Assembly (NCBI GenBank): GCA_009930275.1
Contig: RZYP01000009.1
Location: 1 to 43,725 of the forward strand
Source of the DNA: Negativicutes bacterium
GTDB taxonomy: Bacteria > Bacillota_C > Negativicutes > Acidaminococcales > Acidaminococcaceae
Reading direction: 5' to 3'
DNA: 43,725 nt
Of this stretch, positions 34,367-42,941 are shown one piece after another (the first letter of the stretch is position 1; the number at the start of each line of letters is the position of its first letter). Under the pieces are notes generated by a model. The model was not told where the DNA came from, searched no databases, and saw only the letters and a list, made by a program, of their open reading frames with translations. The position numbers and the translations under genes are program-made.

Positions 34367-35548
34367 GCAGCTACCTATTTTTGTTAGGTAGCTGTTTTTG
34401 ATGCCAAGAACCTTACGCTGATGAAGGGTGATAAGGTTGTCGAGTTGCTTAAAAAGGCTACTAATATATGCCTGTTCCTCTACTGTTGGAAGCGATAAAG
34501 TCACACCAAAATATCCTTCCGTTGTCATTCCTGTTAATGCGGTTTGCGTTGATACACTTATCAAATATTTGCGAACGTCAATATTATAATTTAACTCTAA
34601 TGTTGCAAAATGAGAATTGATAACACTTTGGTCTAATTTTACTCTTCTTGTATGCCACGCAAATGCACTACCTACGCCGTTTTTTCCTACGCATACAGTT
34701 CTTGCAATCCCTTCTGGAACGAGCGATGATTCTCCATAAATCAAATCATTTTCTTCAAGCAAAAATTTCTCATCGTTTACTGGACCTAATCTGTAAATTT
34801 CTCCATCAAAAATATCATTATCATAAATATTTCCAACCCCAATAACATTGGTTCCAGTGCCATAATCTTCCTTGCTTATGTATATACCCGCATTATGACT
34901 AATAACTAATTCTCCCAACTTACGCTGTTCCCAAGTGGTTGTAAAATTGAGGTTACTTTTCTTCTTTTCAGAGAAAAGTCGGATAATTTGCTCACGCTGA
35001 TGAAGGGTGATAAGGTTGTCAATAACAGCAAAATAGTTTGAAATCGCCTTTTGTTCCTCATATTTGGGGAATAACACAAACCCTTTTAATGCGTTTTCAG
35101 ATGATACTTTCATATCGTTTTTTGCTCCCTTATTAACAAGGGGATGCATATAATTATTCATTCGTGCGTGCTGCTCAAAATAGGTCTGGACAAAGTCCGC
35201 AAATGTGTTTTCTTTTGGACGATATACTGCATACAAGGTCGAAACAATGCCCGTTTTTCCTTTGTTTGTCTTGATTATTCCATAAGGGTTAGCATTAAGC
35301 GGTGACTTGGTATAAACTATATCTCCAGTCCTTACTACACCATAATTTGATACTGAAACACCTGCGAATGAGCGCCCTTGAAACTCTATCTGATTTACAA
35401 TCCCATAGTCACCTGAAACCGATAGAACATCGCCTTTATCATAGGTATCTGCGGTATTTTTCTCTGAAGACACATCAAGGTAGTCGCTTAACTTACGCTG
35501 TTCCCAAGTAAGCCTAATTTTTCGTCGGCAACAAGATTGAACTGCCAC
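34322..35548 (-). CDS. hsdS: Inverted, apparently silent hsdS cassette (type I specificity subunit)
   Basis: The open frame is 408 residues. It contains two complete target-recognition domains, each opening with WEQRKL and closing with (D)NLITLHQR. The GTG at 35548 has no ribosome site, and the first 14 residues look non-native (MAVQSCCRRKIRLT). After the last repeat the frame runs into a terminator and unrelated residues instead of the usual coiled end ending in MLEKMFV. It is therefore a promoter-less, start-less cassette, which by recombination at its repeats could donate its domains to the active hsdS. The two domains differ from both domains of the plus-strand hsdS. It points opposite to hsdM. 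Function as a donor is inferred. Confidence 0.85.
   Translation of the reverse strand: MAVQSCCRRKIRLTWEQRKLSDYLDVSSEKNTADTYDKGDVLSVSGDYGIVNQIEFQGRSFAGVSVSNYGVVRTGDIVYTKSPLNANPYGIIKTNKGKTGIVSTLYAVYRPKENTFADFVQTYFEQHARMNNYMHPLVNKGAKNDMKVSSENALKGFVLFPKYEEQKAISNYFAVIDNLITLHQREQIIRLFSEKKKSNLNFTTTWEQRKLGELVISHNAGIYISKEDYGTGTNVIGVGNIYDNDIFDGEIYRLGPVNDEKFLLEENDLIYGESSLVPEGIARTVCVGKNGVGSAFAWHTRRVKLDQSVINSHFATLELNYNIDVRKYLISVSTQTALTGMTTEGYFGVTLSLPTVEEQAYISSLFKQLDNLITLHQRKVLGIKNSYLTKIGSCLYLNNIQLSFLCQD
34368..34399 (+). terminator. Strong terminator after the SLOG gene
   Basis: CAGCTACCTA (34368-34377) pairs with TAGGTAGCTG (34385-34394), ten perfect pairs, followed by T5. The minus-strand hsdS cassette reads through this hairpin as coding sequence for its last residues, which suggests those residues are not part of the original gene. 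Confidence 0.88.
34415..34436 (-). repeat. 22-bp hsdS repeat R2, copy 1
   Basis: One of five identical 22-bp R2 copies (begins CCTTATCACC, ends CATCAGCGT). It encodes LITLHQR at the end of a target domain; here it closes the second domain of the inverted cassette. Confidence 0.9.
34919..34935 (-). repeat. 17-bp hsdS repeat R1, copy 1
   Basis: CTTGGGAACAGCGTAAG, one of six identical copies. It encodes WEQRK and opens the second domain of the inverted cassette. Confidence 0.9.
34994..35015 (-). repeat. 22-bp hsdS repeat R2, copy 2
   Basis: Identical R2 copy closing the first domain of the inverted cassette; followed by GAG rather than AAG. Confidence 0.9.
35492..35508 (-). repeat. 17-bp hsdS repeat R1, copy 2
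   Basis: Identical R1 copy opening the inverted cassette. Inverted relative to the copy at 38598-38614, it defines a 3.1-kb potentially invertible segment. Confidence 0.9.
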
Positions 35549-35589
35549 TATGAAATATCAAAACAATCTTTGAATTTTCAGAGTTTATA

Positions 35590-35618
35590 TTGTTTTTCCG
35601 ACATAAAAGTGCTATTAT
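35590..35618 (+). promoter_or_regulatory. Promoter of the XRE gene upstream of hsdM
   Basis: TTGTTT (35590-35595) and TATTAT (35613-35618) are 17 bp apart, with TG one base upstream of the -10 box. Transcription should start near 35625, ahead of the XRE gene at 35668. Confidence 0.6.
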
Positions 35619-35667
35619 GGATAGTAAGAATGACTTACGCACACATTCAGCGAAAGGGAGGTCAAAA

Positions 35668-35880
35668 ATGGCTGTTAGTTACAAAAAACTATGGCATATT
35701 CTTCTCGACAGGGATATGAAGAAAAAAGATTTGCAAGAAGCAGCAGAACTTACAACTTACGCTATGAGTAAACTTAGCAGAGATGAAAATGTTACTACCG
35801 AGATTTTAGGGAAAATCTGTAAGGCTCTTGACTGTACCACGGATGATATTATTGAGTTTTTACCTGATGAGCAGGATTGA
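35668..35880 (+). CDS. XRE/Cro-CI family regulator upstream of hsdM
   Basis: I chose ATG 35668 because AGGGAGGTC lies at 35655-35663. The product is 70 residues and is a compact HTH protein: YKKLWHILLDRDMKKKDLQEAAELTTYAMSKLSRDENVTTEILGKICKALDCTTDDIIEFL. It sits 93 bp before hsdM, like a controller protein. Type II systems often use such C proteins, and a type I one would be less usual. A dyad near the hsdM promoter (ACTG-N9-CAGT, 35903-35919) is a candidate binding site. It would lie in the segment that inverts if the outer repeats recombine. Confidence 0.88.
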   Translation: MAVSYKKLWHILLDRDMKKKDLQEAAELTTYAMSKLSRDENVTTEILGKICKALDCTTDDIIEFLPDEQD

Positions 35881-35902
35881 GTCCGTTTTATGGTACACAC
35901 AT

Positions 35903-35932
35903 ACTGATACAATAACAGTGGGCAGTTATAAT
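35903..35932 (+). promoter_or_regulatory. Possible hsdM promoter with overlapping dyad
   Basis: CTGATA (35904-35909) and TATAAT (35927-35932) are 17 bp apart. ACTG (35903-35906) and CAGT (35916-35919) form an inverted repeat overlapping the -35 box, a possible operator for the XRE protein just upstream. Transcription would start near 35939. Confidence 0.4.
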
Positions 35933-35973
35933 TTGACGGCTGCAAAATGCTATGAGGAAGGATACCAAACAAT

Positions 35974-38547
35974 ATGAACAAACAACAATTAGCAAACAAG
36001 ATTTGGGAATCTGCAAACAAAATGCGTTCCAAAATCGAAGCTAACGAATACAAAGACTATATTCTTGGCTTTATTTTCTACAAATATCTTTCGGATACTG
36101 AGGTGAAGTTTCTGAAAGAGAACGATTACACAGATGAACTTCTACCCACGGTAACTGAAGAAGACAGTGAAACGGTTAAATGGGTTCAGAAGAATATCGG
36201 ATATTTCATTTCTTACAATGACCTTTTTTCTACTTGGATTAAAATAGGAAAAGATTTCGATGTGTCTAATGTCAGAGATGCTTTGTCTGCGTTCAACCGC
36301 TTAATCAGTCAATCGCATAAAAAAGTGTTCAGCGGAGTATTTGATACGCTCCAAACAGGCTTGAGTAAGTTGGGTGATAGCTCCGGCTCACAGACAAAAG
36401 CAATCAGTGGTCTTTTACAGTTGATTAAAGATATTCCGATGGACGGCAAGCAGGACTACGATGTTCTTGGTTTTATCTATGAATACTTAATCAGCAACTT
36501 CGCAGCGAATGCCGGAAAGAAAGCCGGTGAGTTCTATACTCCGCACGAGGTTTCTTTGCTGATGTCTGAGATTGTTGCTCATCACCTGAAAGGCAAATCC
36601 GAAATCAAGATTTACGACCCTACAAGTGGTTCGGGTTCTCTGTTAATTAACATTGGTCGAAGCGTTTCAAAATTCATCAGTGACTCCGATAACATAAAAT
36701 ACTATGCTCAGGAGCTTAAAGAGAATACCTACAACCTTACTCGTATGAACTTGGTTATGCGTGGAATTAAGCCTGATAATATCGTTACAAGAAACGGTGA
36801 TACTCTTGAAGATGACTGGCCGTTTTTCGATGAAAACGACCCGACAAATACTTACGAGCCGTTGTATGTTGACGCTGTTGTTTCAAACCCGCCTTACTCT
36901 CAGGCTTGGGACCCAACAAATAAAGAAGCAGACCCTCGTTATGCCCGTTTTGGGCTTGCTCCAAAAGGTAAAGCCGACTACGCTTTCCTGCTTCACGATT
37001 TATTTCATATAAGACCGGACGGTATTATGACGATTGTCCTTCCTCACGGCGTTTTGTTCCGTGGAGGTGAAGAAGGCACTATTCGTAAAAACTTGATTGA
37101 GAACAACCATATTGACACAATTATTGGTTTGCCAGCAAATATCTTTTTTGGTACGGGCATTCCGACAATTATTATGGTGTTAAAGCAAAAACGAGAGAAT
37201 ACCGATGTTTTGATTGTTGATGCCTCCAAAGGATTTATCAAAGAAGGAAAGAACAACAAGCTGCGAGCGTCTGACATAAAGAGAATTGCAGACACTGTAA
37301 CGCAGCGTGTCAGCCTTCCTAAATTCTCTAAGGTTGTATCCCGTGAAGAAATGCGAAATAACGAATATAATCTGAATATCCCTCGCTATGTTGACTCATC
37401 TGAAAGTGCAGAGAGTTGGGATATATATGCGTCTATGTTTGGTGGCATTCCAAAATCTGAAATAGATGAACTCAGTGCGATTTGGGAAGCGTTTCCGGGA
37501 TTGAAAGAAAAACTGTTTACCGATGATGGCTCTCCTTATGTACAAATATCAGTAGCGGATGTTAAGAAAGCAATACAGGAAAGCTCTGATGTAATCGCAT
37601 TTGAGAGTGCTTATAACAATGCCTTTGCTGATTTTTCAGAATACCTTTATCATTCCTTGATTGATGAAGTAACTACTGTTGAGATAAACAAAGAGGAAGC
37701 AGTTGTAAGCGAAAACATATTTGCCCGTATGCGTTCTATTCCGCTGATTGACCGCTACGAAGCATATCAGATACTCGATGATGGATGGGCGAAAATTGCA
37801 ATAGACCTTGAGGTTATTCAAACAGAAGGCTTTGATGCAACAAAAAAGGTTGACCCGAACCTCGTAATCAAGAAGAAAGATGGAAAAGACCAAGAAGTCC
37901 AAGAAGGTTGGGTTGGACATATCGTTCCTTTTGAACTTGTTCAATCAACGCTTTTATCCGGGGACTTTGAAGCACTAAAAGCAAAGCAGAGCCGTTTGGC
38001 TGAAATCCCTGCCGGATATGAAGAAATAATCGACTCGATGACAGAAGATGAAAAAGGCACAGAGGTGCTGAATGATGCAAATGATGCCTTTGTACCAAAG
38101 GAAGTAACCAAAAAACTCAAAGAGTTGCGTCAGGACGAAAAGACAGAAGATAATCTCTCTTTTATTGCTAAGCTTGAACAAGTCGAAGCACTTATCAAGG
38201 ACGAAAAAGACTTAAAAGCTCAGATCAAAAAGGACGATGCGGCACTTCAAGCAAAAACAAAAGAAACCATAGAAGCCTTAACTGATGAGCAAGCTCGTAA
38301 TTTGCTGAGTGAGAAATGGATTTCACCGATAGTAACCACACTGCAAGGTCTTCCGGAGTCTATTGTTGATGCTCTTGTTGGAAAGTTGCAGGCACTCAGT
38401 GCTAAATATGCAACTACATATTTTGAGGTTGAAACTCAGATTAAAGAAACAGAAGCACAGTTGGCATCAATGATTGACAGTTTGTGTGGCAGCGAATTTG
38501 ATATGAAAGGACTCAGCGAGTTCAAATCGCTGTTGACGGGTAAGTAA
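35974..38547 (+). CDS. hsdM: Type I restriction-modification methylase subunit HsdM
   Basis: The product is 857 residues, longer than the usual 500-550. The N-terminal helical domain (MNKQQLANKIWESANKMR, YILGFIFYKYLSDTE) and GEFYTPHEVSLLMSEI are standard. SAM motif I is YDPTSGSGSLL (about 214-224) and the catalytic motif IV is SNPPYSQAW (about 303-311). After about 500 come extra segments with alternating Lys/Glu/Leu (KLEQVEALIKDEKDLKAQIKKDDAALQAKTKE, then ALSAKYATTYFEVETQIKETEAQL). This is a long coiled-coil-like extension, and such extensions occur in some type I families. It methylates adenine with HsdS as specificity partner. hsdS starts two bases after its stop. Confidence 0.95.
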   Translation: MNKQQLANKIWESANKMRSKIEANEYKDYILGFIFYKYLSDTEVKFLKENDYTDELLPTVTEEDSETVKWVQKNIGYFISYNDLFSTWIKIGKDFDVSNVRDALSAFNRLISQSHKKVFSGVFDTLQTGLSKLGDSSGSQTKAISGLLQLIKDIPMDGKQDYDVLGFIYEYLISNFAANAGKKAGEFYTPHEVSLLMSEIVAHHLKGKSEIKIYDPTSGSGSLLINIGRSVSKFISDSDNIKYYAQELKENTYNLTRMNLVMRGIKPDNIVTRNGDTLEDDWPFFDENDPTNTYEPLYVDAVVSNPPYSQAWDPTNKEADPRYARFGLAPKGKADYAFLLHDLFHIRPDGIMTIVLPHGVLFRGGEEGTIRKNLIENNHIDTIIGLPANIFFGTGIPTIIMVLKQKRENTDVLIVDASKGFIKEGKNNKLRASDIKRIADTVTQRVSLPKFSKVVSREEMRNNEYNLNIPRYVDSSESAESWDIYASMFGGIPKSEIDELSAIWEAFPGLKEKLFTDDGSPYVQISVADVKKAIQESSDVIAFESAYNNAFADFSEYLYHSLIDEVTTVEINKEEAVVSENIFARMRSIPLIDRYEAYQILDDGWAKIAIDLEVIQTEGFDATKKVDPNLVIKKKDGKDQEVQEGWVGHIVPFELVQSTLLSGDFEALKAKQSRLAEIPAGYEEIIDSMTEDEKGTEVLNDANDAFVPKEVTKKLKELRQDEKTEDNLSFIAKLEQVEALIKDEKDLKAQIKKDDAALQAKTKETIEALTDEQARNLLSEKWISPIVTTLQGLPESIVDALVGKLQALSAKYATTYFEVETQIKETEAQLASMIDSLCGSEFDMKGLSEFKSLLTGK

Positions 38548-38548
38548 T

Positions 38549-39763
38549 ATGGAAAACAGCAAAAAACCCGCCATTAGATTTGCCGGATTCGCTGAAGCTT
38601 GGGAACAGCGTAAGTTAGGAGACATTGGAGAAACATATACAGGATTATCAGGGAAAACCAAGGAAGACTTTGGTCACGGCGATGGAGAGTTTGTCACCTA
38701 TATGAATGTATTTTCAAATTCCGTTTCTAACTTACAAATGACAGAACCTATCGAAATTGATAACAATCAGCGGAAAGTTCAGTTTGGAGATGTATTCTTT
38801 ACTACTTCATCTGAGACACCTGAAGAAGTAGGAATGTCATCTGTTTGGCTTGGAAATACTGATAATACCTACTTAAACAGCTTTTGCTTTGGGTACCGTC
38901 CATCGCTGAAAATAGACAATTACTATTTAGCATATATGCTTCGTTCTGATGAAGTTCGTAAAAAAATCATTTTATTAGCACAAGGCATTTCGAGATATAA
39001 TATTTCCAAAAATAAAGTAATGGAGATTGCAGTTCCGTTACCAAACATTGCAGAACAGCAACGAGTAGGAAGCTATTTTCAACAACTCGACAGCCTTATC
39101 ACCCTTCATCAGCGTAAGTGTGATAGGTTGCAGAATGTCAAAAAGTCGATGCTTGAAAAAATGTTTCCGAAAAATGGTTGCAGTGTTCCAGAAATTCGTT
39201 TTGCTGGATTTACTGAAGCTTGGGAACAGCGTAAGGTTGGGGAACTAGCTTCTGTGTCAATGAACAGAAGAATTTTCAAAGAGCAAACTACCGAAAGTGG
39301 TGATGTGCCTTTCTTCAAAATCGGCACATTCGGTAGCACTCCAGATGCCTATATTACAAGAGAATTATTTGAAGAATATCGAGCGAAATATCCCTATCCA
39401 AAAGTTGGCGACATTTTGATTTCTGCTTCTGGAAGTATCGGAAGAACCGTTGAATATAGCGGAAAAGACGAGTATTTTCAAGATTCCAACATAGTATGGC
39501 TTAATCATGATGAGCGTATTGACAACTCATTTTTGAAATGCTTTTACGCAGTAGTAAAGTGGGCAGGAATTGAAGGCAGCACAATCAAACGACTGTATAA
39601 TGACAACATACTCAACACCGAGATATGCTTGCCCTGTGTAGTAGAACAACAGAAAATAGGAGCATATTTCACTCGCCTCGACAACCTTATCACCCTTCAT
39701 CAGCGTGAGTTAGAAAAGCTGAAAAATATCAAAAAATCAATGCTTGAAAAGATGTTTGTTTAA
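38549..39763 (+). CDS. hsdS: Type I specificity subunit HsdS (expressed copy)
   Basis: The product is 404 residues with classic two-domain symmetry. The first unit opens with AGFAEAWEQRKL (repeat at 38598-38614), followed by target domain 1 (about 22-165). The central conserved helix is SLITLHQRKCDRLQNVKKSMLEKMF. The second unit opens with AGFTEAWEQRKV (39219-39235), then target domain 2, then DNLITLHQRELEKLKNIKKSMLEKMFV. Both halves look intact, and it is coupled to hsdM. The recognition sequence cannot be deduced by eye. The nucleotide identity of the internal repeats, not only protein similarity, points to recombinational shuffling with the flanking cassettes. Confidence 0.95.
   Translation: MENSKKPAIRFAGFAEAWEQRKLGDIGETYTGLSGKTKEDFGHGDGEFVTYMNVFSNSVSNLQMTEPIEIDNNQRKVQFGDVFFTTSSETPEEVGMSSVWLGNTDNTYLNSFCFGYRPSLKIDNYYLAYMLRSDEVRKKIILLAQGISRYNISKNKVMEIAVPLPNIAEQQRVGSYFQQLDSLITLHQRKCDRLQNVKKSMLEKMFPKNGCSVPEIRFAGFTEAWEQRKVGELASVSMNRRIFKEQTTESGDVPFFKIGTFGSTPDAYITRELFEEYRAKYPYPKVGDILISASGSIGRTVEYSGKDEYFQDSNIVWLNHDERIDNSFLKCFYAVVKWAGIEGSTIKRLYNDNILNTEICLPCVVEQQKIGAYFTRLDNLITLHQRELEKLKNIKKSMLEKMFV
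38598..38614 (+). repeat. 17-bp hsdS repeat R1, copy 3
   Basis: Identical R1 copy at codons 17-22 of the expressed hsdS, just after its start region. Confidence 0.9.
39094..39115 (+). repeat. 22-bp hsdS repeat R2, copy 3
   Basis: Identical R2 copy closing target domain 1 of the expressed hsdS. Confidence 0.9.
39219..39235 (+). repeat. 17-bp hsdS repeat R1, copy 4
   Basis: Identical R1 copy opening target domain 2 of the expressed hsdS. Confidence 0.9.
39685..39706 (+). repeat. 22-bp hsdS repeat R2, copy 4
   Basis: Identical R2 copy closing target domain 2 of the expressed hsdS. Confidence 0.9.
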
Positions 39764-39780
39764 TCGGAAAGGAGGACAAT

Positions 39781-42700
39781 ATGACTTTCACAAAAGAAGC
39801 TGACTTTGAAGAAGCCTTAATTAAGATTCTTTATGACAAAGGTTGGGAGAAGACAGTTCTAAAACACCCAACAGAACAGGATTTGATAGATAACTGGGCG
39901 AAAATACTGTTTGACAATAACCGTGATATTGACCGTCTTGACGATTATCCATTGACTGACGGAGAAATGCAGCAGATTATCGAGCAAATCAATAATCTGA
40001 GAACTCCGTTAAAACTGAATAGTTTCATAAATGGCAAGACTGTTTCAATTACTCGTGATAATCAGGCTGATACTCTGCATTTTGGAAAAGAAATCAGCTT
40101 AAAGATTTATGACCGTCGTGAAATTGCGGCTGGACAGAGCCGTTATCAGATTGTTCAGCAACCACTCTTTCCTACCAAGTCAAAGATACTAAATGACCGC
40201 CGAGGTGATTTGATGCTTCTTATCAATGGTATGCCTGTCATACACATCGAACTGAAGCGTAGTGGTGTCGCTGTAAGCCAAGCATACAATCAGATTGAGA
40301 AATATGCCGGAGAAGGTATTTTTACGGGTCTTTTCTCTCTTGTTCAGGTGTTTGTTGCAATGACCCCCGATGAAGCTGTATATTTTGCTAATCCGGGTCC
40401 GGAGGGAAAGTTCAACACTGATTATTACTTTCACTGGGCAGATTTCAATAATGAGCCATTGAACGACTGGAAATCAGTAGCAACATATCTTCTCTCAATA
40501 CCTATGGCACACCAGTTAATCGGTTTTTATACCGTAGCTGATAATTCTGATGGCGTGTTGAAAGTAATGAGAAGCTATCAGTATTTTGCAGCCAGTGCGA
40601 TTTCTGATAAGGTATCTAAGACAAAGTGGGATCGTGGCGACCAACTTGGCGGTTTTATTTGGCATACCACAGGTTCAGGAAAGACTATGACAAGTTTCAA
40701 ATCGGCTCAACTCATTGCAAATTCCAATGATGCCGATAAAGTTGTATTCCTGACCGACAGAATTGAGCTGGGTACACAATCACTTAAAGAATACCGTGCA
40801 TTTGCTGATGATAACGAAAGTGTTCAGGCAACAGAAAACACATTTGTGCTTATCTCAAAGTTGAAAAGTTCGGCATCTTCAGATATTCTCATCGTTACCT
40901 CTATACAGAAAATGAGTAACATTAAGAGCGAAGAAGGCGGACTTAACGCACACGATATAGATGTAATCAACAAAAAGCGCCTTGTGTTCATTGTCGATGA
41001 AGCTCATCGTTCTACCTTTGGTGATATGCTTCTTACTATTAAAGACACATTTCCCAACGCTATCTTCTTTGGATTTACAGGAACGCCAATTCACGAGGAG
41101 AATAAAAAGAAAGGCACAATGACATTAGATGTGTTCGGAAGCGAGTTGCACAGATACAGTATAGCTGACGGCATCAGAGATAAAAATGTCTTGGGCTTTG
41201 ACCCCTATAAGGTACTGACTTATAAAGACAAAGATGTACGAAAGGTAGTTGCTTTAGAAAAAGCAAGAGCTGACAGTGAAGAAGAAGCTATCAACGACCC
41301 CGATAAGGCTGCAATCTATTATGAATACTTAGACGCATCCAAAATTCAGATGGCAGGACATACGAATGAAGCCGGAAACTATGTTAAAGGTATCGAGGAC
41401 TATCTTCCAAATACACAATATCAAACCGATGAGCATCAGGCACAGGTTGTTGCGGACATTGCTGATAACTGGACAACACTGAGCCACAACGGTAAATTTC
41501 ACGCCATTTTTGCAACAAGCAGTATTCCTGAAGCTATTGAATATTACAGGCTTTTGAAAGCAAAAATGCCGCAGTTAAGAACAACCTGTCTGTTTGACCC
41601 AACCATAGACAATAACGGTGGAGTAACTTATAAAGAGGACGGTTTGGTTGAGATTATCTCAGATTATAATGCGAGATATGGACAAGACTTTACGATTGCA
41701 ACACACGCAGCATTTAAGAAAGACATATCGTTCAGACTCTCTCACAAGGAGCAGTATAAGCGTATCGAGGTAACACCTGAAAAGGAACTTGATTTGCTCA
41801 TTGTTGTTGACCAAATGCTTACAGGGTTTGACTCTAAATGGGTAAACACGCTTTATATGGACAAGATGCTTGAATACGAAAACATCATTCAAGCCTTTTC
41901 AAGAACAAACCGCCTTTTCGGACCGGATAAACCTTTTGGAACTATTCGTTACTATCGTCGTCCGCATACTATGGAGCGAAACATCAATGCAGCCGTCAAG
42001 CTCTATTCCGGTGACAAACCGATTGGATTGTTTGTTGATAAGCTCAGTAGCAACCTGAAAGAAATGAATGCAGTTTATACGCAAATTTCCGAATTGTTTA
42101 CACAAGCAGGAGTTCCTGATTTTGAAAAACTACCGGACGATTTATCAGTAAGGGCGAAGTTTGCCTCACTGTTCAAGGATTTTAATGCTTACTTGGAGTC
42201 TGCAAGAATACAGGGCTTCCGATGGGATAAGACTTCTTATAACTTTACTGATGAAAGCACTGGTGAAGTTACGACAATTGAGCTTGGATTTGATGAAACA
42301 CAATACTTGATTTTGGCGCAGAGGTATAAAGAATTATCCAGCGGAGAACCAGTTGTTCCTCTGGGTGGTGGCACACCTGAAATTCCGTTTGACCTTGTTG
42401 GCTATCTTACTGAAATAGATACAGGGGTTATAGATGCCAACTATATGAACAGCAGATTTGACAAATATCTCAAGCTGTTACATCAAGATGATGCAACCCA
42501 AGAAGCAATCAATATGGCTATGGACGAGCTGCACAAGACATTTGCCGCCTTGACGCAGGAAGAACAGAAGTATGCCAACATCTTTTTGCACGACATAGAG
42601 CGTGGAGATGTAGTTGCCGAGGAAGGAAAATCTCTCAGGGATTATATTACCGATTACTTGTTCAAAGCAAAGAACGACCAAATCTATCAGTTCGCTACAA

Positions 42701-42930
42701 CCTTCGGTTTGGACGAAGCAAAGCTTCGTAATATGATAAACCTGAGCCTCACGGAGAGCAATATCAACGAATTCGGTCGATTTGATGAACTCAAACGCTC
42801 TTTCGATAAAGCAAAGGCTAAAGCATATTTTGAAAAAGCTGAGGGCGTTAGCATAATTCCGCCTAAAGTAAATATGAAGATGGATAATCTTCTCCGAGAA
42901 TTCATTTTACAGGGTGGATTTGAGCTGTGA
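39781..42930 (+). CDS. hsdR: Type I restriction endonuclease subunit HsdR
   Basis: The product is 1049 residues with an AAAGGAGGAC ribosome site before ATG 39781. The N-terminal nuclease domain has GDLMLLINGMPVIHIELKRSG, where ELK (about 157-159) is the PD-(D/E)xK end. The motor domain has TTGSGKTM (about 295-302), VDEAHRSTFGDM (about 405-416), FGFTGTPI, and later VVDQMLTGFDSKW and IIQAFSRTNRLF (motif VI-like). The C-terminal helical region binds HsdM. All motifs are intact. It cleaves unmethylated DNA after ATP-driven translocation. It shares the operon with hsdM and hsdS with only a 17-base gap. Confidence 0.95.
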   Translation: MTFTKEADFEEALIKILYDKGWEKTVLKHPTEQDLIDNWAKILFDNNRDIDRLDDYPLTDGEMQQIIEQINNLRTPLKLNSFINGKTVSITRDNQADTLHFGKEISLKIYDRREIAAGQSRYQIVQQPLFPTKSKILNDRRGDLMLLINGMPVIHIELKRSGVAVSQAYNQIEKYAGEGIFTGLFSLVQVFVAMTPDEAVYFANPGPEGKFNTDYYFHWADFNNEPLNDWKSVATYLLSIPMAHQLIGFYTVADNSDGVLKVMRSYQYFAASAISDKVSKTKWDRGDQLGGFIWHTTGSGKTMTSFKSAQLIANSNDADKVVFLTDRIELGTQSLKEYRAFADDNESVQATENTFVLISKLKSSASSDILIVTSIQKMSNIKSEEGGLNAHDIDVINKKRLVFIVDEAHRSTFGDMLLTIKDTFPNAIFFGFTGTPIHEENKKKGTMTLDVFGSELHRYSIADGIRDKNVLGFDPYKVLTYKDKDVRKVVALEKARADSEEEAINDPDKAAIYYEYLDASKIQMAGHTNEAGNYVKGIEDYLPNTQYQTDEHQAQVVADIADNWTTLSHNGKFHAIFATSSIPEAIEYYRLLKAKMPQLRTTCLFDPTIDNNGGVTYKEDGLVEIISDYNARYGQDFTIATHAAFKKDISFRLSHKEQYKRIEVTPEKELDLLIVVDQMLTGFDSKWVNTLYMDKMLEYENIIQAFSRTNRLFGPDKPFGTIRYYRRPHTMERNINAAVKLYSGDKPIGLFVDKLSSNLKEMNAVYTQISELFTQAGVPDFEKLPDDLSVRAKFASLFKDFNAYLESARIQGFRWDKTSYNFTDESTGEVTTIELGFDETQYLILAQRYKELSSGEPVVPLGGGTPEIPFDLVGYLTEIDTGVIDANYMNSRFDKYLKLLHQDDATQEAINMAMDELHKTFAALTQEEQKYANIFLHDIERGDVVAEEGKSLRDYITDYLFKAKNDQIYQFATTFGLDEAKLRNMINLSLTESNINEFGRFDELKRSFDKAKAKAYFEKAEGVSIIPPKVNMKMDNLLREFILQGGFEL

Positions 42931-42941
42931 GCATCCAACTA

